DNA of 64,000 nt, taken from assembly GCF_000735455.1 (NCBI RefSeq), contig NZ_JMPS01000087.1, positions 1-64,000 on the forward strand, in the 5' to 3' direction. The stretch is from Yokenella regensburgei ATCC 49455. GTDB lineage: Bacteria > Pseudomonadota > Gammaproteobacteria > Enterobacterales > Enterobacteriaceae. The notes under the pieces are model-generated. The model searched no databases. It was given only the letters and a program-made list of their open reading frames with translations, and had not been told where the DNA came from. The position numbers and the translations under genes are program-made. This document shows, one piece after another, positions 50,001 to 59,587 of this stretch. The stretch's first letter is position 1; each line of letters opens with the position of its first letter.

Positions 50001-51502
50001 AGGCTCCGCGCCACGTCCCAGGCTTCATCACGCGCCAGTGGACCATTGATGGCAGCCACCAGCTGGAAAGCCTGTTCGAACTGGCTGTGCGCGGTTTGCG
50101 CCACGCTCATTTTCTGTTCCAGCGACAGCAGACGCTCGGTAGCTTCCTGCTCTTTCGCCTGGAAAGTTTCCAGCCATTCGTCGGCGCTGTCTGCGGTCAG
50201 ATCCGGCAGGTGACACAGCTCTTTCGCGCGGGCTAACGCCTGCAATGCCTGGTTGTACTGAATAGCGCGGGTTTGCTGTACGTCCAGCGCCTGCTGGTAG
50301 TCAGCAAGCTGGCTTTTCAGCTCATCCACTTCAAGCTCGGCGGCTTCCGCCCGGGCTTCGTTCTCTTCCTGCTGCTCGGTGGCTTCAGCCACCACTTCGT
50401 TCTGCTCTTCGAGACGGATCTGCAGCTCTTCCAGATCGGCATCATAGCGCTCGATCTTCTCCTGCTGGCGCAGCGCGGTTTGCACCAGGTTCAGGTGATC
50501 GCTGGCGGCCTGGTAATCGGCCTCCAGATCCCCTTCCGCCCCGTTGTGCTCCTGCAGCTCGCGGGCCATCTCGACGTGCTTATACTGTTCGGCGGCCAGC
50601 TGCTGGCGCGAGGTCAGCAGTTCACGACGAAACTCCAGCGCTTTATCCAGGTGGATACGACGCTCGTTGGCGTGACGCATGTAGTCTGCGGCCACATAGT
50701 CGGTCGCTTCGGAAATCAGATGTTTAAACAGGTCACGATCTGACTGGGTAACGCGAATCGCTTCCAGGGTCATGCGGTTTTCGCGCAGCGCCGCTTCCAT
50801 ATCCTGGAAGGCTTTACGTACACCGCTGTTTTCCGGCAACAGGTAGTCGCGCAGCGAGCGGGTAATGGCGCTGGAGATCCCGCCGTACAGCGAGGCCTCA
50901 ATCAGGCGATAGAATTTGCTACGGTCAGAGGCGGAGCGCAGACGACGGGCAATCACCCCCAGATCGAACATCAGAGAGTGGTAGTCAGTGATGGAGTTGA
51001 ACTGCTTGAACTGCACGCCTTCCATCTCGTCGAGCTTCTCTTTGAGCTCCTGCAGCGTCAGCACGCGCGCCTGGCGCTCGTTGAGCGTTTCGGTCAGCAG
51101 CTGCGTGGGCTGAATAGCGGTTGGCAGCCCCTGAATAGCGAACGGTTTGATGTCGACTTTACGGTCGCGACCGGCGACCTGCTGCAGACGCACCCCAACC
51201 ACCACGCGCTGGTGACGGGAGTTGATGACGTCCAGCACCGAATAGCAGACACCGGCTTTCAGTTTACCGTGCAGGCCTTTATCGCGTGAACCGCTGGTTG
51301 CGCCCGCTTCCGTGGTGTTACGGAAGTGCAGCAGCGTCAGGTCGGGGATCAGCGCCGTAACGAACGCTGCCATGGTGGTGGACTTCCCTGCTCCGTTACC
51401 GCCCGAGAGCGTAGTCACCAGCTCATCAAGGTCAAAGGTACGGGCAAAGAAACCATTCCAGTTAATCAGCGTCAGCGAGCGAAACTTACCACGTTCAATC
51501 AT
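47054..51502 (-). CDS. mukB: Chromosome condensin MukB
   Basis: MukB is the SMC-like ATPase of the MukBEF condensin that compacts and segregates the chromosome. The 1482-residue product (1486 in E. coli) has an N-terminal Walker A ([17 protein letters not shown], about 33-49). Two long coiled-coil arms surround a hinge near 650-780. The C-terminal head carries signature [19 protein letters not shown] and Walker [14 protein letters not shown]. It is the last gene of cmoM-mukFEB; its ATG overlaps the mukE stop by one base. Confidence 0.98.
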   Translation of the reverse strand: MIERGKFRSLTLINWNGFFARTFDLDELVTTLSGGNGAGKSTTMAAFVTALIPDLTLLHFRNTTEAGATSGSRDKGLHGKLKAGVCYSVLDVINSRHQRVVVGVRLQQVAGRDRKVDIKPFAIQGLPTAIQPTQLLTETLNERQARVLTLQELKEKLDEMEGVQFKQFNSITDYHSLMFDLGVIARRLRSASDRSKFYRLIEASLYGGISSAITRSLRDYLLPENSGVRKAFQDMEAALRENRMTLEAIRVTQSDRDLFKHLISEATDYVAADYMRHANERRIHLDKALEFRRELLTSRQQLAAEQYKHVEMARELQEHNGAEGDLEADYQAASDHLNLVQTALRQQEKIERYDADLEELQIRLEEQNEVVAEATEQQEENEARAEAAELEVDELKSQLADYQQALDVQQTRAIQYNQALQALARAKELCHLPDLTADSADEWLETFQAKEQEATERLLSLEQKMSVAQTAHSQFEQAFQLVAAINGPLARDEAWDVARSLLREGVNQRHLAEQVPSLRGRLNELEQRLREQQEAERLLAEFCKRQGKHYEIDELETLHHELEARIASLSDSVSSASEKRMQLRQEMEQLQARIQTLLQRAPVWLQAQSSLNQLSEQSGEQFESSQDVTEYLQQLLEREREAIVERDEVGARKRAVDDEIERLSQPGGSEDPRLNALAERFGGVLLSEIYDDVSLEDAPYFSALYGPSRHAIVVPDLSLVAEQLEGLEDCPEDLYLIEGDPQSFDDSVFSVDELEKAVVVKVADRQWRYSRFPSLPLFGRAARENRIESLHAERETLSERFATLSFDVQKTQRLHQSFSRFIGSHLAVAFEVDPEAEIRKLNGRRNELERALSTHESDNQQSRAQYEQAKEGVAQLNRLLPRLNLLADETLADRVDEIQERLDDAQEAARFIQQHGNQLAKLEPIASVLQSDPEQFEQLREDYTYSQQVQRDARQQAFALTEVVQRRAHFSYSDSAEMLSGNSDLNEKLRQRLEQAEAERARARETMRNHAAQLSQFSQVLASLKSSWETKKELLGDLQRELQDIGVRADAGAEERARQRRDELHTQLSNNRSRRNQLEKALTFCEAEMDNLTRKLRKLERDYLEMREQVVSAKAGWCAVMRLVKDNGVERRLHRRELAYLSGDELRSMSDKALGALRLAVADNEHLRDVLRMSEDPKRPERKIQFFVAVYQHLRERIRQDIIRTDDPVEAIEQMEIELGRLTEELTSREQKLAISSRSVANIIRKTIQREQNRIRMLNQGLQSVSFGQVNSVRLNVNVRETHSTLLEVLSEQHEQHQDLFNSNRLTFSEALAKLYQRLNPQIDMGQRTPQTIGEELLDYRSYLEMEVEVNRGSDGWLRAESGALSTGEAIGTGMSILVMVVQSWEDEARRLRGKDISPCRLLFLDEAARLDARSIATLFELCERLEMQLIIAAPENISPEKGTTYKLVRKVVHNHEHVHVVGLRGFAAQLPETLPGTADAS

Positions 51503-52206
51503 TACTCTTCCTCCCCGCTATCCGGCTGATTCTCATCATTCTCATCATTCAGTTGCAGATGGTTTTCAATCGCCATCGCTTCGCCGTCGCGGATCATACG
51601 CAGCTGTGCTTCACGGGCGTCATCACCTGAACGCACGTCGGCGCCAAAGCGGAACACCGACTCGGTGATGCGGAATTTGCTGCTGTCGTGGCCCATGAAC
51701 CACACCATGCCGAGACGACGCAGGCGGTTAAGCGACGAGCGCACTTTTTCCTGCAGTTTCTGCCGGTCGAGGTCAGAGCCGGTCGAGCGGTTATTCACAA
51801 GCTTCAGCAGTTTGCTTTCATCGGCAAGGGTCAGCAGCTCGTCGTAGAGCTCCTGCTGAGTGAAGATCCCTTCGTTAGCCAGACGCTCCGGGCTCAGGTA
51901 GAGATAACAGAGGATCTTACCCACCATCATGTCGAGCTCGGAGAGCACTGAACGCGGAATCAGCGTAGTGGAACGCGGACGCAGGTAGAAGAACCCTTCC
52001 GGCGCGCGGATGAGCTCAACGTTATAGCGGGCGTAAAACTCTTCCAGGTATTCCTGAAAATCCATCAAAAACGCATGATTATCCAGCTCGTCGAGACCGA
52101 TATGACGGCCCGCACGCAGCGCGCTATCGAGCGCCGGGAAAATCGGGTTGGCCAGCGCCTGCGCCAGTTTAACTGGCATCACTTGTTCAATATTTGTCAA
52201 TGACAT
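51502..52206 (-). CDS. mukE: Condensin subunit MukE
   Basis: MukE is the kite-type winged-helix subunit that joins MukF and MukB. The 234-residue product has the E. coli length, with [27 protein letters not shown] at the start and the acidic end [15 protein letters not shown]. The ATG at 52206 gives the family start [13 protein letters not shown]. It overlaps the end of mukF by 20 bases; a longer upstream frame lies inside mukF and is not family sequence. Confidence 0.97.
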   Translation of the reverse strand: MSLTNIEQVMPVKLAQALANPIFPALDSALRAGRHIGLDELDNHAFLMDFQEYLEEFYARYNVELIRAPEGFFYLRPRSTTLIPRSVLSELDMMVGKILCYLYLSPERLANEGIFTQQELYDELLTLADESKLLKLVNNRSTGSDLDRQKLQEKVRSSLNRLRRLGMVWFMGHDSSKFRITESVFRFGADVRSGDDAREAQLRMIRDGEAMAIENHLQLNDENDENQPDSGEEE

Positions 52207-53509
52207 GCGCCTGTACCTTGGCTCCGTAATCATTAATCGGCTGCCACTTCGGCGGCAGTCCGGTGAAATCTGCTTGTGCGATACCCAGGCGTACCGCCTG
52301 GTCGACAACAATACGCGCGACGTCAAAGTGGCGCGCACGCGGGTATTGCACGAGGTATTCGCGCACCACCAGACCCAGATCCAGCGGCAGCGACTTGTCC
52401 TTGTAGATGACCAGCTGCTGTTCAATCAGCGCGGCAAGCTGCTCGCGGATCTCGTTAAACTCTTCGTACTCTAGATCAACCGGCAGTTCCCCGGTTACTT
52501 CTTCGTCACGCAGCGTCATCTCTTCATCGCGCATATCCAGCAGACGATCGGCGCTGGCGTAGGTTAATGCCCACGGCGCATCGAAATAACTCTGTACGGA
52601 CTGGCGGAGACGCTGGGCAAAGACGCGGTTTTTGTCCATGTCGATGGCGGTACGAATAAACTTGTGTACGTGTCTGTCGTAACCGATCCACAAGTCGATT
52701 GCCTGCTGGCCCCAGCTGACGATACGGTCAAGTTTGCTCTGCAGGTCAAATACCAGGCGGTCAACAAAGTGCAGATCGTCATGAGCAAGGGTCGCATCCT
52801 GAATGCGCAGCAGGTTAGCCTGTAGCTTATCACCCGCAGCATCCAGCGTGTCCTGCAGCTCGCGCAGCGTACCCGAGGTTTCTGACAGCAGCAGTTCGCA
52901 GCTTGAAATCGCCGCGCGCCAGTCTTTATTCAGCAACTGGGCAATGTCGTCTTTCACCAGCTGCTGCTGTTCATCCATCACCCGCTGGGTGAGGTCGATA
53001 CTGTCGAAAATTTCTGCGACCGAATATTTCAGCGGCGCATAGACGTTGCGGTGCCAGTGGAATTCATCCCCACCTTCGTCGGCGGCGTCAGCGGCGCGCT
53101 TCAGTTCACCCGCCACGATAGACAGCTGCATAGACAGGCGCAGCGTAGAAAACTCACGCTGGCGAATGTAGTAATCGGTGATGCCAATCCCTAATGGCGT
53201 CAGACGATAAATCGCATTCCCTTCCGTCAGCTCGCTGGTAAAGCGGTTCAGCAGACGTTGACGAACCATATCGTTGATCGCGTTGTTGGCGCGAACGCCG
53301 ATCGTTTCACTGGTTTGCTCAAACGCATCACTCACGTGACGAAACGCATCCACCAGCTCACCTTCGGTCATTTCCCCTTCCAGACGCTCGCCGTTTAATG
53401 TGGCGACCGCCAGCAGGAACGAGAGTCTGTCGACCGGCAGCGAGATGGAGAAATCGTTTTTTCGAGCCCAGGCAACCAGTTCAGGGACTGTCTGGGAAAA
53501 TTCACTCAT
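52187..53509 (-). CDS. mukF: Condensin kleisin MukF
   Basis: MukF is the kleisin of MukBEF. The 440-residue product has the E. coli length, with an N-terminal winged-helix dimerisation domain ([36 protein letters not shown]), a middle helical region and a C-terminal winged helix that binds the MukB head. It overlaps cmoM by 8 bases upstream and mukE by 20 downstream, so the operon is translationally coupled. Confidence 0.98.
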   Translation of the reverse strand: MSEFSQTVPELVAWARKNDFSISLPVDRLSFLLAVATLNGERLEGEMTEGELVDAFRHVSDAFEQTSETIGVRANNAINDMVRQRLLNRFTSELTEGNAIYRLTPLGIGITDYYIRQREFSTLRLSMQLSIVAGELKRAADAADEGGDEFHWHRNVYAPLKYSVAEIFDSIDLTQRVMDEQQQLVKDDIAQLLNKDWRAAISSCELLLSETSGTLRELQDTLDAAGDKLQANLLRIQDATLAHDDLHFVDRLVFDLQSKLDRIVSWGQQAIDLWIGYDRHVHKFIRTAIDMDKNRVFAQRLRQSVQSYFDAPWALTYASADRLLDMRDEEMTLRDEEVTGELPVDLEYEEFNEIREQLAALIEQQLVIYKDKSLPLDLGLVVREYLVQYPRARHFDVARIVVDQAVRLGIAQADFTGLPPKWQPINDYGAKVQAHVIDKY

Positions 53510-54296
53510 CGTTTTTCCTTGTATCTACCCACGGCTTGCGCGCGGTAACATGAATGTAACGGCCCAGACTAATGTACGGTTCCAGACGGCAGTAGCGCGT
53601 TTCCAGTTCGAGCAAAATAGCGAAACTGTCGCGTTGCTTATGTTTTTCGCGCAGGTAGTCATGAAACACCCGCACCCCGGTTTTCCCGGTAATTTGCCAG
53701 CCAATCTCTTCCAGCCAGCCGTAGACCTGCTCTGGCTCGCGCGGATAATCTGGTGAAAGCGTACGCTTTTTCTTTTTCGGCATGCCGAGCTGCACGTAAT
53801 CAAAATTTCCGGCAACCATGTTATGCATCAGCAGACCGTTAGCATTGTAGAACATTAACGACAATGCGCCGTCAGGACGCAGTACTGACCACAGCGTTTG
53901 CAAAACCGCCTGCGGTGCTGCAACCCATTCCAGCACGGCATGAAACAATATCAGATCAACCGGGCTTTCCAAATGTTCTGCAACGTCCTGCACCGCGCAT
54001 TGTACAAAATGCATGCTGCCGCTCACACCTTTCTCTTCTGCCGCCTGACGAGCGCGGGCAATCATCTCACCGGAGAGATCGCACAGCGTCACATGGTGGC
54101 CAAGCTCTGCCATTTTGATCGCCGTCTGCCCTTCTCCACCCCCGGCGTCCAGAACGCGCAGCGGCGCGTTGCCGAATGTCTCGAGCAGTACGGAGAGATC
54201 CTGCCACAGGATCGCCTGACGCAGCTGGCCCTTGGTGGTGCCATAGATATTGCGCGCAAACTTTTCTGCGATGTCATCAAAATTGCGATCCTGCAT
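53502..54296 (-). CDS. cmoM: tRNA cmo5U methyltransferase CmoM
   Basis: CmoM (SmtA) methylates 5-carboxymethoxyuridine at position 34 of some tRNAs to give the methyl ester. The 264-residue product (261 in E. coli) has class I methyltransferase motif [20 protein letters not shown] near residue 47 and [10 protein letters not shown] near 112, and the basic [17 protein letters not shown] segment. The ATG at 54296 is preceded directly by an in-frame TTG, a less likely start. It heads the cmoM-mukFEB operon. Confidence 0.96.
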   Translation of the reverse strand: MQDRNFDDIAEKFARNIYGTTKGQLRQAILWQDLSVLLETFGNAPLRVLDAGGGEGQTAIKMAELGHHVTLCDLSGEMIARARQAAEEKGVSGSMHFVQCAVQDVAEHLESPVDLILFHAVLEWVAAPQAVLQTLWSVLRPDGALSLMFYNANGLLMHNMVAGNFDYVQLGMPKKKKRTLSPDYPREPEQVYGWLEEIGWQITGKTGVRVFHDYLREKHKQRDSFAILLELETRYCRLEPYISLGRYIHVTARKPWVDTRKNDE

Positions 54297-54417
54297 CAAC
54301 TTCTCCGCGAGCGTGGCAAAAGTCGTATTTTGTCACAGACGCGACAAGGAATGGAGCAGTCTGGTGTAATATCCCTGCATTCTCCCCGCTGTATGGTTAA
54401 AAAAGGAACCATCAAGG

Positions 54418-55194
54418 ATGCTTTTTACGCTAAAAAAGGTCATTGGCGGCATGTTGTTACCGCTTCCGCTGCTGCTACTGTTGATGGGCTTAGGATTGTT
54501 CCTGGTATGGTGTAGTCGTTTCCAGAAAACCGGGAAAAGCTTCATTAGCGTCGCCTGGATCCTTTTACTGGCCTTGAGCCTGCAACCCGTCGCTGACTGG
54601 TTACTCAAACCAATAGAAAATACCTACCCGACCTGGCGCGGCGAAACGAAGGTGCAATATGTTGCCGTGTTAGGCGGCGGCTATACCTGGAACCCCGACT
54701 GGGCGCCCAGCTCTAACCTTATCAATAACAGTCTGCCACGGGTAACGGAAGGGATCCGCCTATGGCTTGCCAATCCAGGAGCGAAGATGATTTTCACCGG
54801 TGCACCGGCACCTGGCAACCCGGTCAGCACCGCCGAGGCGGGGGCCCGCGTGGCGGAAAGCCTTGGCGTGCCGCGCAGCGATATCCTGGTGCTGGATAAA
54901 CCGAAAGATACCGAGGAAGAGGCAAGTGCGATTAAAGCTGCCATCGGCGATGCCCCGCTCCTGGTGGTGACGTCAGCCTCACATCTTCCACGGGCGATGA
55001 TCTTCTTCCAGCACGCCGGGCTGCACCCGCTGCCGGCACCGGCAAACCAGATGGCCATCGACTCTCCGTTGAATCCCTGGGAACGGGCTATCCCCTCGCC
55101 GCTGTGGCTGATGCACAGCGACAGAGTCGGTTACGAGACGCTCGGGCGTATCTGGCAGTGGCTTAAAGGCTCGTCAGGCGAGCCAGGGGAGTAG
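54418..55194 (+). CDS. elyC: Envelope biogenesis factor ElyC
   Basis: ElyC (YcbC) is an inner-membrane DUF218 protein needed for normal peptidoglycan assembly at low temperature, probably through undecaprenyl lipid carrier metabolism. The 258-residue product (259 in E. coli) has two N-terminal spans (about 9-33 and 38-58). The periplasmic DUF218 domain has VAVLGGGYTWNP, IFTGAPAPGNP and VTSASHLPRAMIFFQHAGLHPLPAP. It overlaps the 3' end of convergent ycbJ by 21 bases. Confidence 0.95.
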   Translation: MLFTLKKVIGGMLLPLPLLLLLMGLGLFLVWCSRFQKTGKSFISVAWILLLALSLQPVADWLLKPIENTYPTWRGETKVQYVAVLGGGYTWNPDWAPSSNLINNSLPRVTEGIRLWLANPGAKMIFTGAPAPGNPVSTAEAGARVAESLGVPRSDILVLDKPKDTEEEASAIKAAIGDAPLLVVTSASHLPRAMIFFQHAGLHPLPAPANQMAIDSPLNPWERAIPSPLWLMHSDRVGYETLGRIWQWLKGSSGEPGE

Positions 55195-56067
55195 CGCTTT
55201 TGTCGCTAAATCGAAGTTCGCGCGGTTGAAGCGTCCGGTATTGACCAACTGCGAGACTTCATCCCACAGCAAATACAGCCAGCGCCGCCAGAGGAAAGAT
55301 TCCGACACCGGCGCGCGCTGGAGGTAGTGCCAGAGCAGCCCTTCCGCAAGCCCGCTATCCGCCAGACGAAACAGCTCATACTCACGCGGCGCCCACAGCA
55401 TAGTGCCTGGGTTTACCATTGCCAGCAGCTGATCGCTTCGCGACTCTTTCAGCATACTGCGCAGGCTAAAGTTACCGTGCACCATCACACAGTTATCGTT
55501 AAACCCTTCGAACAGGGCCGGGAGGCATTCACGGGTACGAAACAGGATGCGCTTATCCTGCATAGTGAGCCCGGTATTGTGATAGAGGTTGAGGGTACTC
55601 CACAGCATTTCAACGCGCTGGCGGTACCAGTTAGTCCACAGATTTTCCTGGGTGTTGTCTACCTGACCGACGCAGCCGCGGCTGTCGTGGCGGTGCCAGG
55701 CAAGCAGCCCTTCCACAATCTGGTCTTTGAGGTGTTCCCACCGTTCAGGGGTCCTGGCGGGGGCTTCGACCGAGACGCCACGCAGGCGTTCGATGAGCAA
55801 AACGTCCGGCCCGGGATGCTCTTCGTGGGTCATGACGCCGTAGACCACCGGCATTCTGATGGTGCCGCTGCGCGCCAGCATGCCTATTTTCCAGGCCAGT
55901 TGCTGCGCAAGACCGGGGGTGGAGAAGCTTTTTGCCAGCAACGGCATGGCGTTTCCCTGCGCGTCATACAGCGACCACAACGCGGAGTCGACTTTCTCAC
56001 TCACGCATTCCACCCGACTCAGCGATTCGCCCAGCAGGTGACTCAGTTCAGCGCGCAGTTGTTCCAT
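55174..56067 (-). CDS. ycbJ: Aminoglycoside phosphotransferase-like protein YcbJ
   Basis: The 297-residue protein has the length of E. coli YcbJ, a kinase-like APH-fold protein of unknown substrate. A catalytic-loop-like VMVHGNFSLRSML (about residue 207-219) replaces the usual HGDxxxxN, so the aspartate is Asn here. GTMLWAPREYELFRLADSGLAEG follows where the metal-binding segment would be. In E. coli I recall kdsB next; here a five-gene cluster intervenes. Confidence 0.92.
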   Translation of the reverse strand: MEQLRAELSHLLGESLSRVECVSEKVDSALWSLYDAQGNAMPLLAKSFSTPGLAQQLAWKIGMLARSGTIRMPVVYGVMTHEEHPGPDVLLIERLRGVSVEAPARTPERWEHLKDQIVEGLLAWHRHDSRGCVGQVDNTQENLWTNWYRQRVEMLWSTLNLYHNTGLTMQDKRILFRTRECLPALFEGFNDNCVMVHGNFSLRSMLKESRSDQLLAMVNPGTMLWAPREYELFRLADSGLAEGLLWHYLQRAPVSESFLWRRWLYLLWDEVSQLVNTGRFNRANFDLATKALLPWLA

Positions 56068-56381
56068 CTCAGATTACCCCCACAATGGCTGGAGCTTTCA
56101 TAATGAGCGTCCTGACGGAAGAAGTCACCCGGATAAGATCAAAGTCGCGGCTGAAAAATGATAAAAAATGAATGTTTTTTGTAAACCTATACTCAATACG
56201 TTCCAATTAACCTTCTGTCACTATTTATCCGTGCCCGGATATATTATCCCCTGCCGTTTAAAATCCGCTGCACAAGGATAGCAAATTCAGTAATCCTTAT
56301 TAAACTTAATGCGTACTCTGCATTATTAACAGAAATTAACCTCGTTCATTCCTTACCTCAGATAAAATATCAGGAGCCATG
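56068..56381. promoter_or_regulatory. Divergent region between ycbJ and the inserted cluster
   Basis: No gene lies in these 314 bases. They should hold the promoters of ycbJ (minus) and the methyltransferase (plus). The sequence is AT-rich near 56160-56340. An inverted repeat TAATGC (56307-56312) and GCATTA (56320-56325) about 57 bases upstream of the methyltransferase start could be an operator; this is weak. Confidence 0.4.
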
Positions 56382-57140
56382 ATGACTCTCGTTACACTCT
56401 CTCCCGCAGATTTTTTTGCGCTAGATGATTTTATGTATTTTCAGCAGGACCGCTTAGATGATACCGTTACCGAGCAAGAAATTAATAGTATTATCGATAT
56501 CACAGCTATGCCGGGTAAACTGCATATTCTGGACACGCCCTGTGGCTATGGACGCCATAGCAAAGCACTGATGCAGCGAGGTCATCAAGTGACCGGGATT
56601 GACCTTTCCCCCCGTTTTATCGATCAGGCTCAAACCTATCCCCCTGGTCAGCAAGGAACCTTTATTCTCGGCGAAATGGATACCCAGGTCGGTGAGGCGT
56701 TATTTGATCTGGTGCTGATTCTTTTTAATTCATTCGGCTATTACCCGCATCCCCGTAACGTTAATTTTCTGGAACGTTGTGCGCTGCAATTAAAACCTTC
56801 TGGGAAAATTGTTATTGATACAATTAATGGAGCCACTCTGCAAACTTCAGGTTTTATGCAACCCGTGGTAATAGGCAAAGGAGAAGAAAGTCTGAGAATA
56901 GAAAAACAGATCGCAGACATTCAGTATGAGGAAGGCATCAACCTGCATTACACCATTACTTCACAACGAAAAACGCAGACCACCCGGACGGCGCTGGATG
57001 TGGTGTTTTACCGCCCTGAAGAGCTGGACGCCATTTTGAAACGTAGCGGCTTCAGGCAGACCACTTTTTACTCCGGCCTGCTGGGTGAGAAAAGTTGGGA
57101 TCCGCAGAGTAAAAAAATGGTCGTCGTCGCACAGAAGTAA
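56382..57140 (+). CDS. Class I SAM-dependent methyltransferase
   Basis: The 252-residue protein has a class I methyltransferase fold: motif I HILDTPCGYGRHSKALMQRG at about residues 48-67, the acidic motif II residue in VTGIDLSPRF, and FDLVLILFNSFGYY at motif IV. The substrate is unknown. I prefer the second of two tandem ATGs (56382) because the CAGGAG is only 2 bases from the first and 5 from the second. Base composition is more AT-rich than the backbone. Its TAA directly abuts the stop codon of the convergent AbrB-family gene with no room for a terminator. It may modify the product of the adjacent operon or be an unrelated passenger. Confidence 0.85.
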   Translation: MTLVTLSPADFFALDDFMYFQQDRLDDTVTEQEINSIIDITAMPGKLHILDTPCGYGRHSKALMQRGHQVTGIDLSPRFIDQAQTYPPGQQGTFILGEMDTQVGEALFDLVLILFNSFGYYPHPRNVNFLERCALQLKPSGKIVIDTINGATLQTSGFMQPVVIGKGEESLRIEKQIADIQYEEGINLHYTITSQRKTQTTRTALDVVFYRPEELDAILKRSGFRQTTFYSGLLGEKSWDPQSKKMVVVAQK

Positions 57141-58166
57141 TCACCCTGCCTCTTCCTGCTTCTGGCGATGCAGAGCCAGCGCAGGAAGAGTATGAATAAG
57201 CAGCATTCTAATAATATGGTTTGCCATTACAAAACCGGCATCAGCCTTCAGCGCCAGCGCCGCAAACGACATTGACTCCACGCTGCCGGGTACCCAGGAG
57301 AGAATAAGCAGATAGAAAGGGTAATCAAGCAGACGTGATGCCCCCAACGCCATCACGACGGTCACGCCCAGGCTTAGCGCAATCAGCTGTACCGATGACG
57401 CCAGGTGACGCACAAATTCCGTCAGTGAAAACGACGTAAAATGGTGCCCAATCAATATGCCCATCAGCACCATGCTCAGTTGATTAAGAATATCCGGAAA
57501 ATGTAACGGCTCAGGTGCCAACGAGTGAAGCAGCGCGGAACACAGCAGCGAAGTCATCATATAAGGCGCAGGAAGGTGCCAGCGCTCCAGTAGCCGTCCC
57601 GTGATAAATCCGGCAACCCCAATCCCCAACAACCACAATGCGTTTACTGGCGAACTGAGTTCGGGCCACGCCAGGTGCGCACCTGGGGCCCCTTCTCCCC
57701 CGGCGATCATACCGGCCAACAGTGTGAGCGTAATCAGACGCAGAGAGTGTGAAATGACGATTTTTTGCGGCGGTGCGTTGATGTGAGTGGCCAGCGCCAG
57801 TACCGCTGCCATTGCTCCCGGGACCGCGCCGAGCAGCGCCTCATCTTTACTCCAGTGCAAGCGGCGAACGCACCATTGATAATTCACCACAAACTGCAGC
57901 AGTAAGCACAAACACAGCATCAAAAGAAGCGTGAACAGGCTCCCGCTCTCACCAAACGTCATGCCGCGAAACATCAGCCCAATAGAGGTGCCAAGCGACA
58001 GCTGGATAAGTGTGATACTCCCGGGAACCGCTGGAACTGACACCCGCCAGCGTTTAAGTACCATCACCGCCACCAGTGGGCCAAACATCATGCCAAGCGG
58101 GACGTTGCCAAAGGTTAACACCCCTCCGGCCAGCAAGCAGAGCAGAAATCCGGCGGCAGTCTTCAT
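57141..58166 (-). CDS. AbrB-family membrane protein (putative transporter)
   Basis: The 341-residue, very hydrophobic protein has about ten spans in two repeats and belongs to the AbrB family (once called ammonia monooxygenase-like). Family segments are LAGGVLTFGNVPLGMMFGPLVAVMVLKRW at the N-terminus and a C-terminal ALALKADAGFVMANHIIRMLLIHTLPALAL. The DUF is thought to be a transporter but no substrate is established. The ATG at 58166 overlaps the oxidoreductase stop as ATGA and has GAGGAG ahead of it, which decides the start. As last gene of the operon it could export the product or protect the producer; that is inference. Confidence 0.85.
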   Translation of the reverse strand: MKTAAGFLLCLLAGGVLTFGNVPLGMMFGPLVAVMVLKRWRVSVPAVPGSITLIQLSLGTSIGLMFRGMTFGESGSLFTLLLMLCLCLLLQFVVNYQWCVRRLHWSKDEALLGAVPGAMAAVLALATHINAPPQKIVISHSLRLITLTLLAGMIAGGEGAPGAHLAWPELSSPVNALWLLGIGVAGFITGRLLERWHLPAPYMMTSLLCSALLHSLAPEPLHFPDILNQLSMVLMGILIGHHFTSFSLTEFVRHLASSVQLIALSLGVTVVMALGASRLLDYPFYLLILSWVPGSVESMSFAALALKADAGFVMANHIIRMLLIHTLPALALHRQKQEEAG

Positions 58167-59575
58167 CTCTCCTCTCCCTGAGCACATTCAGCCAATGGCG
58201 TATCATGCCAACCACTGATAACCGCCTGACGCGCCTGACTGTGCAGCACATCAATGTTACCTACTGCATAGTAATCTCCGACCGTTAATTGACCGATGCA
58301 TTTGATACCGGAAACGGTACGTCCTGCGACATCCTGCAAACACAAGGAATCAGAGCACACCCTTATCCCACCAAAAGGGTGCTCGCAGGCCATACCGCGC
58401 TGCACCAGGCGCTGTGCCAGCGGGTAGCTCGCAGGGGCACTGCTGATCCCACTGGCGTTAATTACTTTACTGGCAACGATCGGCTCACGACCGGGAACAG
58501 CAATGGTAAATCCTTGCCTGCGGGGGGTTATCGCGATATCTCCATGAAGATGTTCCAGCTTACCGCTACGAAACAGCGCGGCAATCTTTTCCGCATTCGG
58601 GGAAGCAATCGGGATCCGCAACTGCTGCCATCGTGGCTGCCAGCGCAGGATAAAGTGCTGGCGCTGGTGCTCGCTCAGTTTACGCCAGGCATAGCTCACC
58701 GTATTATTCAGCGCGAGCAGGATACTCATCGCCGTAACCCCTGGGTCCGCATGCTGGATGAACTGGCTCAGGGAACAATGATGCGCGTTGAACTCCCTGC
58801 GTAATAACCGAAACAACTGAGCTACCGTGATGCGCCCGTGCGCCACCAGCAGCCTGTCGATTTCGTCTGTGGTAAAGGCCTGCGGCGTAATGTCGCAATA
58901 ACCTTCTATCTGCCGAGGCAGCGCCCCTTTACGCGAAAGAAAATAGATCTTTCGGCATTTTGAAGCGAGCGCGATTGCCGCATCATGTGCCGATAATCGG
59001 CTGCCAATGATCGCGACACAGTCATCACGCGTGATATCCAGACAGCTGACTGGCCAGACCGAATCATAATAACCGGGCTGATGACGCAAGCCGTAAGGAT
59101 CATGACTGGTTGCCGTTCCCAGACAAAGAAAGCAGCGATGATAGAAACGGTCTGTACCGTCTTCTGTCTGCACGCGCAGGCATGTTTCCAGGGAGAACAC
59201 ATCGATCACCCTCTGAGGCACAATATTAAGCTCAATGCCAAGACTGGCGGCCTGCTGCTGGCACTCCCGTAGCTGATGGCAGAGAAACTGGCCAAAGCGT
59301 GCTCGTGGTAGAAAAGCGCTATCGGTAACCGGTGCTTTCGGGTCATGCCTGGCAAGCCATGCGCCAAAATCCCCTCTCTCCCGAAAATACATAGAATTCA
59401 CCGGGCGATTTAACAGGTTGGTACTGACATCCTCGGCAAAGGCGGTGCCAACCGCGAGTTTTTCAGGGACATCAAACAGGGTAATACTGGCAACGTCTCC
59501 TTTCGCGTGCTCCAGCAGTTGTGCCAGCACTGAGAGTCCGGTGTAGCCTGCGCCGACGATCGCATAACTTTTCAT
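58163..59575 (-). CDS. FAD/NAD(P)-binding oxidoreductase
   Basis: The 470-residue protein has an N-terminal FAD-binding Rossmann motif (YAIVGAGYTGLSVLAQLLE, GxGxxG at residues 8-13). It also has the block VGTAFAEDVSTNLLNRPVNSM (42-62) that I associate with the FAD-NAD(P)-binding family PF13454. A second dinucleotide motif, CVAIIGSRLSAHDAAIAL (186-203), would hold NADPH. This two-dinucleotide layout recalls flavin N-hydroxylases and Baeyer-Villiger-type enzymes, but the reaction is not known to me. Third gene of the operon, 12 bases after the ATP-grasp gene and coupled to the AbrB-family gene by ATGA. Confidence 0.82.
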   Translation of the reverse strand: MKSYAIVGAGYTGLSVLAQLLEHAKGDVASITLFDVPEKLAVGTAFAEDVSTNLLNRPVNSMYFRERGDFGAWLARHDPKAPVTDSAFLPRARFGQFLCHQLRECQQQAASLGIELNIVPQRVIDVFSLETCLRVQTEDGTDRFYHRCFLCLGTATSHDPYGLRHQPGYYDSVWPVSCLDITRDDCVAIIGSRLSAHDAAIALASKCRKIYFLSRKGALPRQIEGYCDITPQAFTTDEIDRLLVAHGRITVAQLFRLLRREFNAHHCSLSQFIQHADPGVTAMSILLALNNTVSYAWRKLSEHQRQHFILRWQPRWQQLRIPIASPNAEKIAALFRSGKLEHLHGDIAITPRRQGFTIAVPGREPIVASKVINASGISSAPASYPLAQRLVQRGMACEHPFGGIRVCSDSLCLQDVAGRTVSGIKCIGQLTVGDYYAVGNIDVLHSQARQAVISGWHDTPLAECAQGEER

Positions 59576-59587
59576 TTCACGTGCGCC

